Source: Thalassiosira profunda (lineage: Eukaryota > Bacillariophyta > Thalassiosirophyceae > Thalassiosirales > Thalassiosiraceae). From it: a stretch of 17,723 bases of DNA. Within the stretch, counting starts at the first letter, position 1; the number at the start of each line of letters is the position of its first letter. The notes beneath the pieces are model-generated. The model ran no database searches, was not told where the DNA came from, and saw nothing but the letters and a program-made list of their open reading frames with translations. The stretch is taken from positions 1-17,723 of the forward strand of contig JALLAP010000182.1 in the NCBI GenBank assembly GCA_036939355.1, in the 5' to 3' direction. The position numbers were made by a program, and so were the translations under genes. Below are positions 7,947-15,949 of the stretch, piece after piece.

Positions 7947-8215
7947 GGTGATAGGGGGCGGAGGAACATTGAGGTGCGACGAACAACGACGAATTTGCAA
8001 TAAGGGAAAGGTACCTATGTATGTACGTACTTTCCTCTCGGCTCGAGACTCAGAGTCGAGAGACTCACTGTCAACTGTCAACTGTCATTTTTTGGTGCAG
8101 GTGCACCCCCCCCCGCCTCCGCTCGTGAAGCAAAGGCGCGGTCGGCTCTCCCCCCAAAGACTCGAGCACGGTGGCCCGTTCTCGGGAGGTGCATATCCCA
8201 AGTAGATCCACAAAG
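7947..8215. promoter_or_regulatory. Divergent promoter between SET and MORN-RING genes, block 1
   Basis: The 269-bp gap holds a block conserved with block 2: GGGAAAGGTACCTATGTATG followed by TACGTACT (about 8004-8031), containing the palindromes GGTACC and GTACGTAC. Nearer the MORN gene are three tandem ACTGTCA units (8067-8087) and a doubled GGTGCA, where block 2 has about one and a half and one. The conserved block is a candidate shared element; its function is inferred only from conservation and position. Confidence 0.5.
8067..8087 (+). repeat. ACTGTCA x3 tandem repeat in MORN-RING 5' region
   Basis: Three exact head-to-tail 7-bp units. The block 2 counterpart (about 14573-14583) has one full unit plus a partial one, so this promoter/leader repeat has changed length since duplication. 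Confidence 0.8.
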
Positions 8216-9295
8216 ATGAGCCGCAAAATCGTCCGCGTTCTCGGAATCGCCCGGGGCAGCGTCGAGTTCGACGACGGAGACAAATGGGAGGGCGAGTTCG
8301 TCGATGGCAAGCCGGGTGGCCATGGCAAGCACACATGCTCTGATGGGGGCGTGTACGAAGGGGAGTGGGCAAATGGAAAGCCAAATGGCGTGGGCAAGAT
8401 GAATTACGCTGCTGGGAAGAAATTGGAGTATTGCGATGGAGAGTGGGTGAACGGCAAGCAACATGGCTATGGCACGATGAAATGGAGAGACGGACATTTG
8501 TACGCGGGGCATTTTCAGAATGGCAAGCGACACGGCAATGGCAAATACACATGGAGCAACGGAGATGTTTACGTCGGGGAGTTTCACGAGAACAAATGTC
8601 ACGGAAATGGCACATACACCTCTGCTGATGGAAGCGTTTACGTGGGAGAATGGTTGAATGGCAAGATGCATGGCAGGGGGAAGATGGCATATTCCAATGG
8701 AAATGTATACGAGGGGGAGTTTCAGAGGGACAAAATTCACGGTAACGGCACCGTGAAGTATGCCAATGGAACATCATACACGGGGGAATGGTTGAATGGC
8801 AAGATGCATGGCAATGGCATATTGAAGCTGACAGATGGCGACGAGCTCAAACAAGAGTACAAGCACGGCGAGCTCCTGTCCAGCAAGCGGGTCGCCACCC
8901 TCACCAATGTCCCTCCGTCCCAGCGCCCCCGCATCGGCAATGCGGTCAACGACATGTTCTTGCTGAATGAGGATTACACAACCTGCGATATTTGCATGGA
9001 AAGGTTTTCCTTCGACAGGAACACCGAGGATGAGGACGCCAAGAAGCGCCTGCCGGTCCTCTCCAAAACCTGCGACCACTGGTTCTGCCACGGATGTATC
9101 CTGGGAGAGCAGACGAGACGTGCAGGTCTCGCCGAGGATGGGGCATCGCCGACCTGGATCCCGTGCATGAAGTGCAGGAGCGAGGCTGCATTCTGTCCTA
9201 GCGAGCCGAGGTATGATCGGCGGCTGATTGATATGCTGAGCAGCTCCATTCCAGTGAGGGAGGAGCGATCTACCGTCGTGGAAAGGGATGACTGA
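8216..9295 (+). CDS. MORN-repeat protein with C-terminal RING finger, block 1
   Basis: A 359-residue protein starting MSRKIVRVLGIARG; the ATG at 8216 is the first in frame after the conserved leader. Eight MORN repeats (about residues 21-208) follow the pattern Y-x-G-E-W-x-N-G-K-x-H-G-x-G. A C3HC4 RING follows, with C257, C260, C286, H288, C291, C294, C317, C320. MORN arrays bind lipids or scaffold proteins at membranes; RINGs recruit E2 enzymes, so a ubiquitin ligase with MORN-directed localisation is the likely role. Repeats 6 and 8 share an identical stretch of bases coding GEWLNGKMHG, a sign of internal repeat copying. It is divergent from SET and convergent with the channel gene. The target is unknown. 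Confidence 0.85.
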   Translation: MSRKIVRVLGIARGSVEFDDGDKWEGEFVDGKPGGHGKHTCSDGGVYEGEWANGKPNGVGKMNYAAGKKLEYCDGEWVNGKQHGYGTMKWRDGHLYAGHFQNGKRHGNGKYTWSNGDVYVGEFHENKCHGNGTYTSADGSVYVGEWLNGKMHGRGKMAYSNGNVYEGEFQRDKIHGNGTVKYANGTSYTGEWLNGKMHGNGILKLTDGDELKQEYKHGELLSSKRVATLTNVPPSQRPRIGNAVNDMFLLNEDYTTCDICMERFSFDRNTEDEDAKKRLPVLSKTCDHWFCHGCILGEQTRRAGLAEDGASPTWIPCMKCRSEAAFCPSEPRYDRRLIDMLSSSIPVREERSTVVERDD

Positions 9296-9535
9296 GACCT
9301 GATGGGGGACTGGGGGGGGGGGCAGCAGGCGTTGGTTTCTGTTGGGAACGAACGGGTATTGTAAGCGCAGGGAAATGAAACAAGTAACTCTATTGTCTAT
9401 CTCACATGCTTTAGCTCTTCTATCGACATCAAACTGAACATCTATTATCCTACTGTCCACAAACAACATCCATTGCACTGTAGCTCATTTGACACTATTC
9501 ACTCCTCCACCTGAAACGCCTTAAGCTTTGGCCTT
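9296..9535. other. Convergent 3' region between MORN-RING and channel genes, block 1
   Basis: Noncoding 240 bp with a G run near 9312-9321 and an AT-rich remainder; largely conserved in block 2 (15698-15949). No gene or named element is seen. Confidence 0.5.
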
Positions 9536-12496
9536 TCATATCGCAGCGGCTCGCGGTGTAGCAATGCCCCTCACGGCATTGGCGGCATTGGTTGTCGAGC
9601 TCGGGGTGTGGGCAGAGAAGCTCATCGCTCGCCGCACGCACGCCCCTCGTTGACTAGACAGGTTCGGGGTGGAAAAGCCCTCGACTTCCGACATCGTCCC
9701 ATTCGCGGGAGGAGAGTTGTGGGACAGATCTCCGAAGGGTGACGAGGCAGCCTCGTTCGGGGCCACATCCGTGTAGCCGATCAAGTCGTCATTGTCGCTG
9801 GGCATGACCACCGCGGGCTCGGCCGTCAAAATGTTCGTCGCTCCACCGGCAATGCACACTGGAATGTAGGCGGCCTTGTGAGCATCCACCAAGAACTTCC
9901 GGAACTCTTCCCGGTTCTCCACTGACGTGGGCATGGTATTATCCCACCCGTCCAACAGAGACGTCTGGAGCAGCCCGGCATCGTCGTACGCTCTCCGGAA
10001 CCGCTTGATGAGGTAGTTGCGGAACAAGTATGTTGGTATCGCAGGGCAGGCCGCAATCAGTGCTGGCCCAAAGGCGTCCTTGAGCACCATTTGCAGCGTG
10101 AGAAGAAATTGGCCCATGAAAAGCGAATGCAGGAGCATGTCCGACAGGAAGGGCCACCGCTCTCCTCCGGAATCAAACTTGGGTCGATACATGAAAATGC
10201 AGTTCCTCCTCCAGAGTGGGACACAGAACAGATAGTAAAGGAGCGCGACGGGAGCAACCAAGGGCGATTGCGGGGCAAGCGCCACCACGCATAGGAACAC
10301 AACGCCGCAGTCGATGTAGATTCGATACGGAATCGGCCCTCCCGGACCGCCACCCATGACACACCGGGCGCAGCATTTCCAACCAATGCATCCGAAGATA
10401 AAGGAGTTGACCTGAAGCAAGTACTGCAGTGGCAGTGTCATCTGGATCGATTGAAATGTAGATGGTGAGATCGAAGGAGAACGGAGTGCATTGACACCGC
10501 CACAAAGCTCTCTATAAGATGGACTCACCGTTGTCCTGACAATAATCCAATTGAGCCAGGTCGCGGCGGTAGTCAAGGGAGTCTGTTCGGCAATTGTTCT
10601 CAGAAGAGCTTCGAGGCTCGACTCCACATTGCTGCTATTCCAGATGCTGATCGCCGCTTCGGCAAGTCCAGTGAAGACGAACGCAGTCACGAGCATGAAG
10701 AACCAGTAATACTTGAGCGCGTACTTTTCCGCCTCTTGAACGGAAGTCGCCTGCGATCCAGAGTTGGCAATCGCCTTGAACATCACAGGGCACAAGGCGA
10801 AGAAGGTGGTGTAGAGAAGAGCCGCCACCAGCCCACTCAACATCCCGGCCGAAATGTATTGTCTATCGCTCATCCAATCGTAGAGGGCGGGCAACGTTTC
10901 CTCCAGCTTTTGAGGCGAGACGAGACTCTGCGCCGCCGTGATCGGGATGGTGTAGAAGATGTAGATGAAGGCCAACGAGGCGAGTGCGATGTAACGCCGA
11001 ATCATGAGCTGGTTGTGATTCAAGTTCAACGTGACCGGTCGGCAGCATCCGCGGCAGGTGATGATGTCACAGGGAGCTGCATCGGCTAGTGGTGCGACGG
11101 GGACCGATTCGACGGACAGCCACTTTTGGACACCGCGTCCATCTGCGAGGCAGTGCCTTGCCGCCACAGCAGCTTGGCGGGAGGAGAATGTCACCACAGC
11201 GTATGTCGAGTCCTTGGCCATTGCCTTTCGGACGGGGTCTGTCTTCCCCTTCGTCCACCGCCCTGTGGCCTTCAAGCCGGAACAAAGGTCAGTCTTGACC
11301 GCCGACATGAACGACTTGACAGTGACGGAGGGTTTCTCCCACACGCCCGTCGCAATGCCGTAGTTGTTTCTGCTGCCGTTTTCGTATTGATCGTCAGCTT
11401 CGTGGGTCTTCCTCAGGATAGTATTCACTTGATTCCACTGAGATACGTCCCCTTCCGACAGGGTAGAGTACAGTGTGTTCGTCCTCCGCCTCAGCGATGG
11501 TTCTCCCGAAGGTACCCTGCTCACTCCGGACACATCGATGTCGTCATTTGCTGCGCCATCGCTGTTGAACAGGAATCGCCCCTCGGCGTTCATCCTCAAA
11601 CTGTTGGCGCCCGGAGGAATGGGAGAGTAGTTGCCGTTCGACCCAGAATTGCCCCTAAATACGCCACCTTGGTCTTCCCCCTCACCCGACCCTAAGGTTC
11701 GTGGCGAAACATCAATGGTCAGACCCTGCCCGCTCATTCCATTCGTTGGCTCTCTCGAGACGGGAGCCGTTGCAATGTCTTCGAGGGTCGGCTCTCCTTC
11801 CAAGCCAATCAAGCTGTTCGCAGGTGGGGCAAGGCCTTCCTTCGGCTCCTTGACCTTCTTGTCGCTTCCCTCCACCGTCGACACGGCCGCTTGCATCTGC
11901 GCGCACTGCAGCTCGTATTGCGCCTTCTCCAACCGCACGATGGTCGCGTCCTCCATCTCCACCAGCTTGTCGATGGGCTGCCTCCGCACGCGCTCCTCGC
12001 AGCACCCGTTCGGGCAGCACGCCGCGGCGCCCTGCGCGAACTCGCGGGTGTACATCGCCTGCTGCTCGGGGCCGTAGTTCAGGGATCGAAAGAGGCGGTA
12101 GTCCTTGTCGGCCGCCTCTTGGGCCGTCTGGTGTTGCGATCCCGGCGATATGGGAAGGCCCGTTTCGACGTCCTCGAAAATCCCCGCCGACGGGTCGTGG
12201 TCGAGGAAGGTCACCTGTTTATCCGGAGACGCCAACCATTCCGCCTCGACGCCCTGCTCTTCCGGCATGCTCTCGTTGCCTGGAGATATGTCCTCCGCGT
12301 CGTCCGTGTCGTCGTCGATGGCATAGTACCGCTGAGAGATTGAGAGAGCGCACCGATTTAGCTCGCTCAGTTGCGCCCATCGAACATCGCACGCAAGAAT
12401 TTCCCACTTACCTTGTCGTTGATCACCTCCCGGACGAACCGCAGCCTCCGCAGCGCCGCCGCGGCCGCGTACCACTTCCGCCACGCCCGCGCCAGC
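9536..12496 (-). CDS. OSCA/CSC1-like (DUF221) osmosensitive cation channel, block 1, 5' end missing
   Basis: Three exons are visible: 12496-12412 (partial), 12331-10529, 10441-9536, giving about 930 residues plus a missing N-terminus beyond the N. Exon 1 (ARAWRKWYAAAAALRRLRFV, REVINDK) enters a long acidic loop with a Cys cluster (CCPNGCC) and coiled-coil (EDATIVRLEKAQYELQ). An RRM-like segment typical of the family follows (STYAVVTFSSRQAAVAA), then the 7TM region: RRYIALASLAFIYIFYTIPI, AGMLSGLVAALLYTTFFALCP, YYWFFMLVTAFVFTGL, LNWIIVRTT|MTLPLQYLLQ, and CGVVFLCVVALAPQSPLVAP. A disordered Ser/Thr/Asn-rich tail ends GIATPRAAAI. OSCA/TMEM63 proteins are calcium-permeable channels opened by osmotic or mechanical stress. 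The family is clear; ion selectivity and membrane location are not. Confidence 0.85.
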   Translation of the reverse strand, partial: AGAGVAEVVRGRGGAAEAAVRPGGDQRQGKWEILACDVRWAQLSELNRCALSISQRYYAIDDDTDDAEDISPGNESMPEEQGVEAEWLASPDKQVTFLDHDPSAGIFEDVETGLPISPGSQHQTAQEAADKDYRLFRSLNYGPEQQAMYTREFAQGAAACCPNGCCEERVRRQPIDKLVEMEDATIVRLEKAQYELQCAQMQAAVSTVEGSDKKVKEPKEGLAPPANSLIGLEGEPTLEDIATAPVSREPTNGMSGQGLTIDVSPRTLGSGEGEDQGGVFRGNSGSNGNYSPIPPGANSLRMNAEGRFLFNSDGAANDDIDVSGVSRVPSGEPSLRRRTNTLYSTLSEGDVSQWNQVNTILRKTHEADDQYENGSRNNYGIATGVWEKPSVTVKSFMSAVKTDLCSGLKATGRWTKGKTDPVRKAMAKDSTYAVVTFSSRQAAVAARHCLADGRGVQKWLSVESVPVAPLADAAPCDIITCRGCCRPVTLNLNHNQLMIRRYIALASLAFIYIFYTIPITAAQSLVSPQKLEETLPALYDWMSDRQYISAGMLSGLVAALLYTTFFALCPVMFKAIANSGSQATSVQEAEKYALKYYWFFMLVTAFVFTGLAEAAISIWNSSNVESSLEALLRTIAEQTPLTTAATWLNWIIVRTTVSPSYRELCGGVNALRSPSISPSTFQSIQMTLPLQYLLQVNSFIFGCIGWKCCARCVMGGGPGGPIPYRIYIDCGVVFLCVVALAPQSPLVAPVALLYYLFCVPLWRRNCIFMYRPKFDSGGERWPFLSDMLLHSLFMGQFLLTLQMVLKDAFGPALIAACPAIPTYLFRNYLIKRFRRAYDDAGLLQTSLLDGWDNTMPTSVENREEFRKFLVDAHKAAYIPVCIAGGATNILTAEPAVVMPSDNDDLIGYTDVAPNEAASSPFGDLSHNSPPANGTMSEVEGFSTPNLSSQRGACVRRAMSFSAHTPSSTTNAANAVRGIATPRAAAI
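10442..10528 (-). other. Intron of block 1 channel gene (87 nt, stop-free)
   Basis: Minus-strand donor ACG|GTGAGT and acceptor GATCCAG|ATGACA. It is 87 nt and has no in-frame stop, so retention would add 29 residues inside a pore region. The block 2 equivalent is 86 nt and would shift the frame if retained, which confirms it as an intron. Confidence 0.85.
12332..12411 (-). other. Intron of block 1 channel gene (80 nt)
   Basis: Minus-strand donor AAG|GTAAGT and acceptor CAATCTCTCAG|CGG. Splicing joins EVINDK to RYYAIDDD in frame; unspliced reading of the upstream exon in the frame of the downstream exon gives a composition unlike the family. Confidence 0.8.
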
Positions 12497-12497
12497 N
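12497..12497. other. Single undetermined base: assembly join
   Basis: The only N in the window. It sits at the end of a partial channel exon and at the first base of the Ubl start codon, with neither the channel 5' end nor the Ubl promoter present. This is best read as a contig join with a gap of unknown size. Confidence 0.8.
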
Positions 12498-12763
12498 TGA
12501 AGGCTACATCGATTGTTTATGCACTCCTTTTTGCAGCTGCGGGTGTGTTGGGGGAAATGCAGATCTTCGTCAAGACGAAGACTGGCAAGACGATCACCCT
12601 TTCTGCCGAGTGTTTGGCCACCGTCCGCGGAGTGAAGGACAAGATCAACGCTAATAACAAAGCTCTCGTGTTCGAAGGCAAGCTGCTCGACGACGACCGC
12701 ACTCTGAAAGATTACGGGATCGAGGAGGGATCCACCCTCGACTTGGTGGGAAAACAGAACTAA
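12497..12763 (+). CDS. Secreted-type ubiquitin-like protein, block 2 copy (start codon contains N)
   Basis: An 88-residue product if the N is A, as both other copies indicate. Residues 1-19 (MKATSIVYALLFAAAGVLG) look like a signal peptide. Residues 21-88 are ubiquitin-like and begin MQIFVKTKTGKTITL, so ubiquitin's own first Met is kept inside the chain. Compared with the 76-residue ubiquitin fold, the loop after the helix is shortened (NANNKALVFEGKLLDD) and the C-terminus ends LVGKQN with no di-Gly, so it cannot be conjugated in the normal way. The sequence DRTLKDYGIEEGSTLDLV keeps the last strands. A secretory-pathway, non-conjugating role is inferred. It is convergent with the SET gene, 107 bp away, as in block 1. 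Confidence 0.75.
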   Translation, partial: XKATSIVYALLFAAAGVLGEMQIFVKTKTGKTITLSAECLATVRGVKDKINANNKALVFEGKLLDDDRTLKDYGIEEGSTLDLVGKQN

Positions 12764-12870
12764 TCGATCTATGTAGATATGAGACATTTTCATAAACCAC
12801 AATCCAGCAAGGGCGCCGGCATCATTCCGCCTCTTTTGCCAGTTCTTTCCCAACTATCCGGTTGTTGCCT

Positions 12871-14450
12871 CTACCATTCCGACGAGTATCGATTCCGCAC
12901 GTTCTGGAACGTCTCCCGTACGAAAATATTATGTCGATGAATGAGTGGGAGCCGTCTGTGTTCGTTTTTGATGTAGGTTGGGTGAGCGTCCGACTTCGTT
13001 ATGACCTTGTCAATCTCATAGAGTATGCCATCCACGTGTTCCAACAGGGCCGCTGACGTTGCTGCGTAGTATTTCTCATGAAGTGCCAGCTTTGAGTTGA
13101 AATCTCCCTCCCGGGTAGCCCTCATCAGTTCCTGCTGCTCGTCTATGTTTATGGAGCTGAGATGCAAGTAGAGAAGGATGTCCCAAACCTGGACGTGCAT
13201 CGTTGCCAAAATGATACTCATATGTCAAAATGTCTTTCCTGCAGATCAACATGCACACACGGACAATACAAACTCACCTCGTCTGATACCTCCCCACTTC
13301 TGTAAAACAGCATGCGGTCGTGCGAAAAGCCCAGATCCAACATGTCCTGATTGACAACCGGAGGGAGCAATTTGCAGTAGGACGCGGGGCTGTTCTCCTC
13401 GAAGAATCCGTATCTGGCCAGCAAATGCCCGGGATTCCTAGGATCGGCATAACTGATGCGCAGCGGTTGTCCGGCCGGAACGTCGTACGTCGTGTAAGCG
13501 TAGTAATTCCCCACCTCGTCGTAGTACGGTTCGATCTCCGTGTAGTCCGATCCATGATTGAAATAGTCCGCCATGGGGACGATTTTCAGGTCCCCATCTG
13601 CAGTCTCCACTGCTCGCGTGTACACTATCTGGTAAGCCCATTTCGTGTAATCTCGCGGGTGAATCTTGAGATCCTGACTGAGGAAGGGAACGGGATCGAT
13701 CGTATCCTTCGACAACCGACGGCAGATCTCCCGCTCCTCCTCGGCCTGCTTCCGCATCAGCGGGGGGAGGCACTGCAAACAGAAATCCGTCATAGCCGGT
13801 GCGTTCTGATAATAGCGCGGGAGGGAGTTCAGCCACGCGTACCACGGGCTGTCCCTACCCTTCTGAATCTCCGACAGGATCTTGAGCATGAGGTACCACT
13901 GCCTGTATTGCGATTCTCCCCCCTTGCTGATGACGTATTGCTCCGAATCCGTCATTTCCCCGCTCCGCAGCTCGGCCATCGCCTTGTTGCTCGACAGTAT
14001 TAGGTGCTCCGGGACGTAGAGGACCGGCTGTCCGGCCGGTATGTCCGCGTTGGTCGCGGCGTACACCTCCTTGCCTTTTTGTTCCTCCACCAATTTGAAC
14101 GAGTCCACGTGCTGGACGCCGTGGTCGGCCGCCCAGCACTTGAACATTGTCACTTCTCGCGGCGCATCCTCGAATATGTCGTAGGCGGCGAGCCAGTCGT
14201 TTCTTTCGAGGTATTCGAAGGCCGCCAATTCCAGCGGCAGGTCGACTATGCGCAGGGCGTCTTTTATCTCGTCGTCGATCGATGTGCTTTGAAGGGCGGT
14301 CGGGGGTGCACCATCTCGCGTCAACTCTCGCGTCGGCGAGCACGCCCATTGATTGTCCGTGCGATGTGCCGGGGCGAACGCCTGGCAGTATACGATGGAA
14401 GACGTGGCGGCGACGGCGAGGGCCGCGGCTGCTGGCAGGGAGGGTGACAT
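12871..14450 (-). CDS. Plastid SET-domain protein lysine methyltransferase (Rubisco LSMT-like), block 2
   Basis: Exons 14450-13278 and 13188-12871, with an 89-nt GT-AG intron at the same codon as in block 1, give 496 residues. The signal peptide (MSPSLPAAAALAVAATSS) has three fewer residues and several substitutions, but AFAP is kept at 24-27, so plastid import should be preserved. The mature protein differs from the block 1 copy at only a few sites (for example LFVPEHL to LYVPEHL, DEAGNYY to DEVGNYY, SSTNID to SSINID), while synonymous differences are common, which points to strong purifying selection or gene conversion. SET motifs FNHGSD and RISYADPRNPG are intact. Most divergence is confined to the transit region and the intron. 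Confidence 0.85.
13189..13277 (-). other. Intron of block 2 SET gene (89 nt)
   Basis: Minus-strand donor GAG|GTGAGT and acceptor CGTCCAG|GTTTGG; same position as the 79-nt intron in block 1, with most of its interior diverged. Confidence 0.85.
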
Positions 14451-14731
14451 GGTGGGATAGGGACGGGAGGAACATAGGTGATAAGTGCACCACACACCAC
14501 ACAGGTGCACAGAATTTGCAATAATAAGGGAAAGGTACCTATGTATGTACGTACTTCAGGAGCAAGGCTAACGTCAACTGTCATTTTTTGGTGCACCCCC
14601 CGCCTCCGCTCGTGAAGCAAAGGCGCGGTCGGCTCTCCCCTCAAAGACTCTCCGCGCGCGGCCAGCAGGCGGCTACTATCAGCGGCCCCTTCTCAGGAGG
14701 TGCATATAATATCCCAAGTAGATACACAAAG
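14451..14731. promoter_or_regulatory. Divergent promoter between SET and MORN-RING genes, block 2
   Basis: Carries the same conserved GGGAAAGGTACCTATGTATG / TACGTACT block as block 1 (about 14528-14555), a shorter ACTGTCA repeat, and a conserved leader rich in C/T before the ATG. An insert around 14650-14685 is absent from block 1. Confidence 0.5.
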
Positions 14732-15697
14732 ATGAAGATGAGCCGCAAAATCGTCCGCGTTCTCGGAATCGCCCGGGGCAGCGTCGAGTTCGACGACGGA
14801 GGCAAATGGGAGGGCGAATTCGTTGATGGCAAGCCGGGCGGGCAGGGCAAGCACACCTATGCTAGTGGAACCGTGTATGAAGGGGGGTGGGAGGATGGGA
14901 AGCCTTATGGCTTTGGCAAGATGACGTACGCTGATGGGAATGGGAAATGTGAGTGGAGATATGAGTATTACGAGGGAGAGTGGCAGAACGGCAGTTGGCA
15001 TGGCAGTGGCACGCTGAAATGGAGCGAGGGAGATGTGTATGTTGGGGAGTTTCAGAGGGGCAAGTTTCATGGCAGTGGAAAATACACATTTGAAAGTGGG
15101 GCCGTGTACGAAGGAGGATGGAAAGAGGGCATCATGCACGGCAATGGCAAGTACACATGGCGTGATGGAAATGTATTCGAGGGTGAGTGGGCGAACGGCA
15201 AGAAACACGGCCCTGGCATTATGAAAGAGGTGAATGGCGACGAGCTCAAACAAGAGTATAGAGAGGGGAAACGCCTGTCCAGCAAGCGCGTTGCCACCCT
15301 CCTCACCAACGCCCCTCCATCCCAGCGCCCCCGCACACGCAATGCCGTCAACGATATCTTCGTGCTGAATGAGGACTACACAACCTGCGATATTTGCATG
15401 GAAAGGTTTACCTTCGACCGAAATGCCGAGGATGAACGCGCCAAAAAGCGCCTGCCCGTCCTCTCCAAAACGTGTGATCACTGGTTCTGCCACGGTTGCA
15501 TCGAAGGAGAGCAGACGAGACTTGCGGGCCTTGCTGAGGATGGGGCGTCGCCGATGTGGATCGCCTGCATGAAGTGCAGGACTGAGGCAGAATTCTGTCC
15601 GGGTGCACCGAAGTATCACAGGATGCTCATTGATATGTTGAGCAGCTCCATTCCAGTTAGGGAGGAGCGATCTACTTTTGTGGAAAGGGATGATTGA
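14732..15697 (+). CDS. MORN-repeat protein with C-terminal RING finger, block 2
   Basis: A 321-residue protein starting MKMSRKIVRVLGIARG; a second ATG two codons later matches the block 1 start. Six MORN repeats (about residues 23-169) against eight in block 1; repeat 2 carries a short insertion (NGKCEWR). The RING is intact: C219, C222, C248, H250, C253, C256, C279, C282. The ends align well with block 1 (first 35 residues and the region from GDELKQEY onward), but the MORN array aligns poorly and repeat order cannot be matched one to one. Role as for the block 1 gene: a probable E3 ligase whose MORN array sets location or partner. The changed array may change the partner (inference). Confidence 0.85.
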   Translation: MKMSRKIVRVLGIARGSVEFDDGGKWEGEFVDGKPGGQGKHTYASGTVYEGGWEDGKPYGFGKMTYADGNGKCEWRYEYYEGEWQNGSWHGSGTLKWSEGDVYVGEFQRGKFHGSGKYTFESGAVYEGGWKEGIMHGNGKYTWRDGNVFEGEWANGKKHGPGIMKEVNGDELKQEYREGKRLSSKRVATLLTNAPPSQRPRTRNAVNDIFVLNEDYTTCDICMERFTFDRNAEDERAKKRLPVLSKTCDHWFCHGCIEGEQTRLAGLAEDGASPMWIACMKCRTEAEFCPGAPKYHRMLIDMLSSSIPVREERSTFVERDD

Positions 15698-15949
15698 GAT
15701 CTGATTGGACTGGGGGGAACAGCAGGCCTGGTTTCTGTTGGGAACGAACGGGTATTGTAAGCGAACGGGTATTGTAAGCGCAGGGGAATGAAACAAGTAA
15801 CTCTATTTCTATCTCATGCTTTAGCTCTTCTATCGACATCAAACTGAACACCTATTATCCTACTGTCCACAAACAACATCCATTGCACTGTAGCTCACTT
15901 GACACATATTCCTCCACACCCTGCTTGAAACGCCTTAAGCTTTGGCCTT
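15698..15949. other. Convergent 3' region between MORN-RING and channel genes, block 2
   Basis: Noncoding 252 bp, largely conserved with 9296-9535, and containing the tandem 17-bp duplication at 15746-15779. No gene is seen. Confidence 0.5.
15746..15779 (+). repeat. 17-bp tandem duplication (x2)
   Basis: Two exact copies of GAACGGGTATTGTAAGC. Block 1 has a single copy at the same place, so the duplication arose after the blocks separated. Confidence 0.85.

Larger units (their letters stand above)
5906..12496. repeat. Tandem segmental duplication, block 1 (Ubl-SET-MORN/RING-OSCA)
   Basis: This block matches 12497-17723 in gene order, orientation, intron positions and intergenic sequence. Offsets between matching points are about 6.5 kb at Ubl and SET and 6.41 kb at the channel gene; the MORN array length accounts for most of the change. 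Confidence 0.85.

Noticed and set aside
8067..8087. CRISPR-like repeats
   Set aside because: Three 7-bp units without spacers; a simple tandem repeat.
12412..12853. Open minus-strand frame continuing from the channel gene through the N into 12853
   Set aside because: It crosses the contig join and the antisense of the Ubl gene; the true channel exon 1 is in another frame and is joined by the 80-nt intron at 12332-12411.
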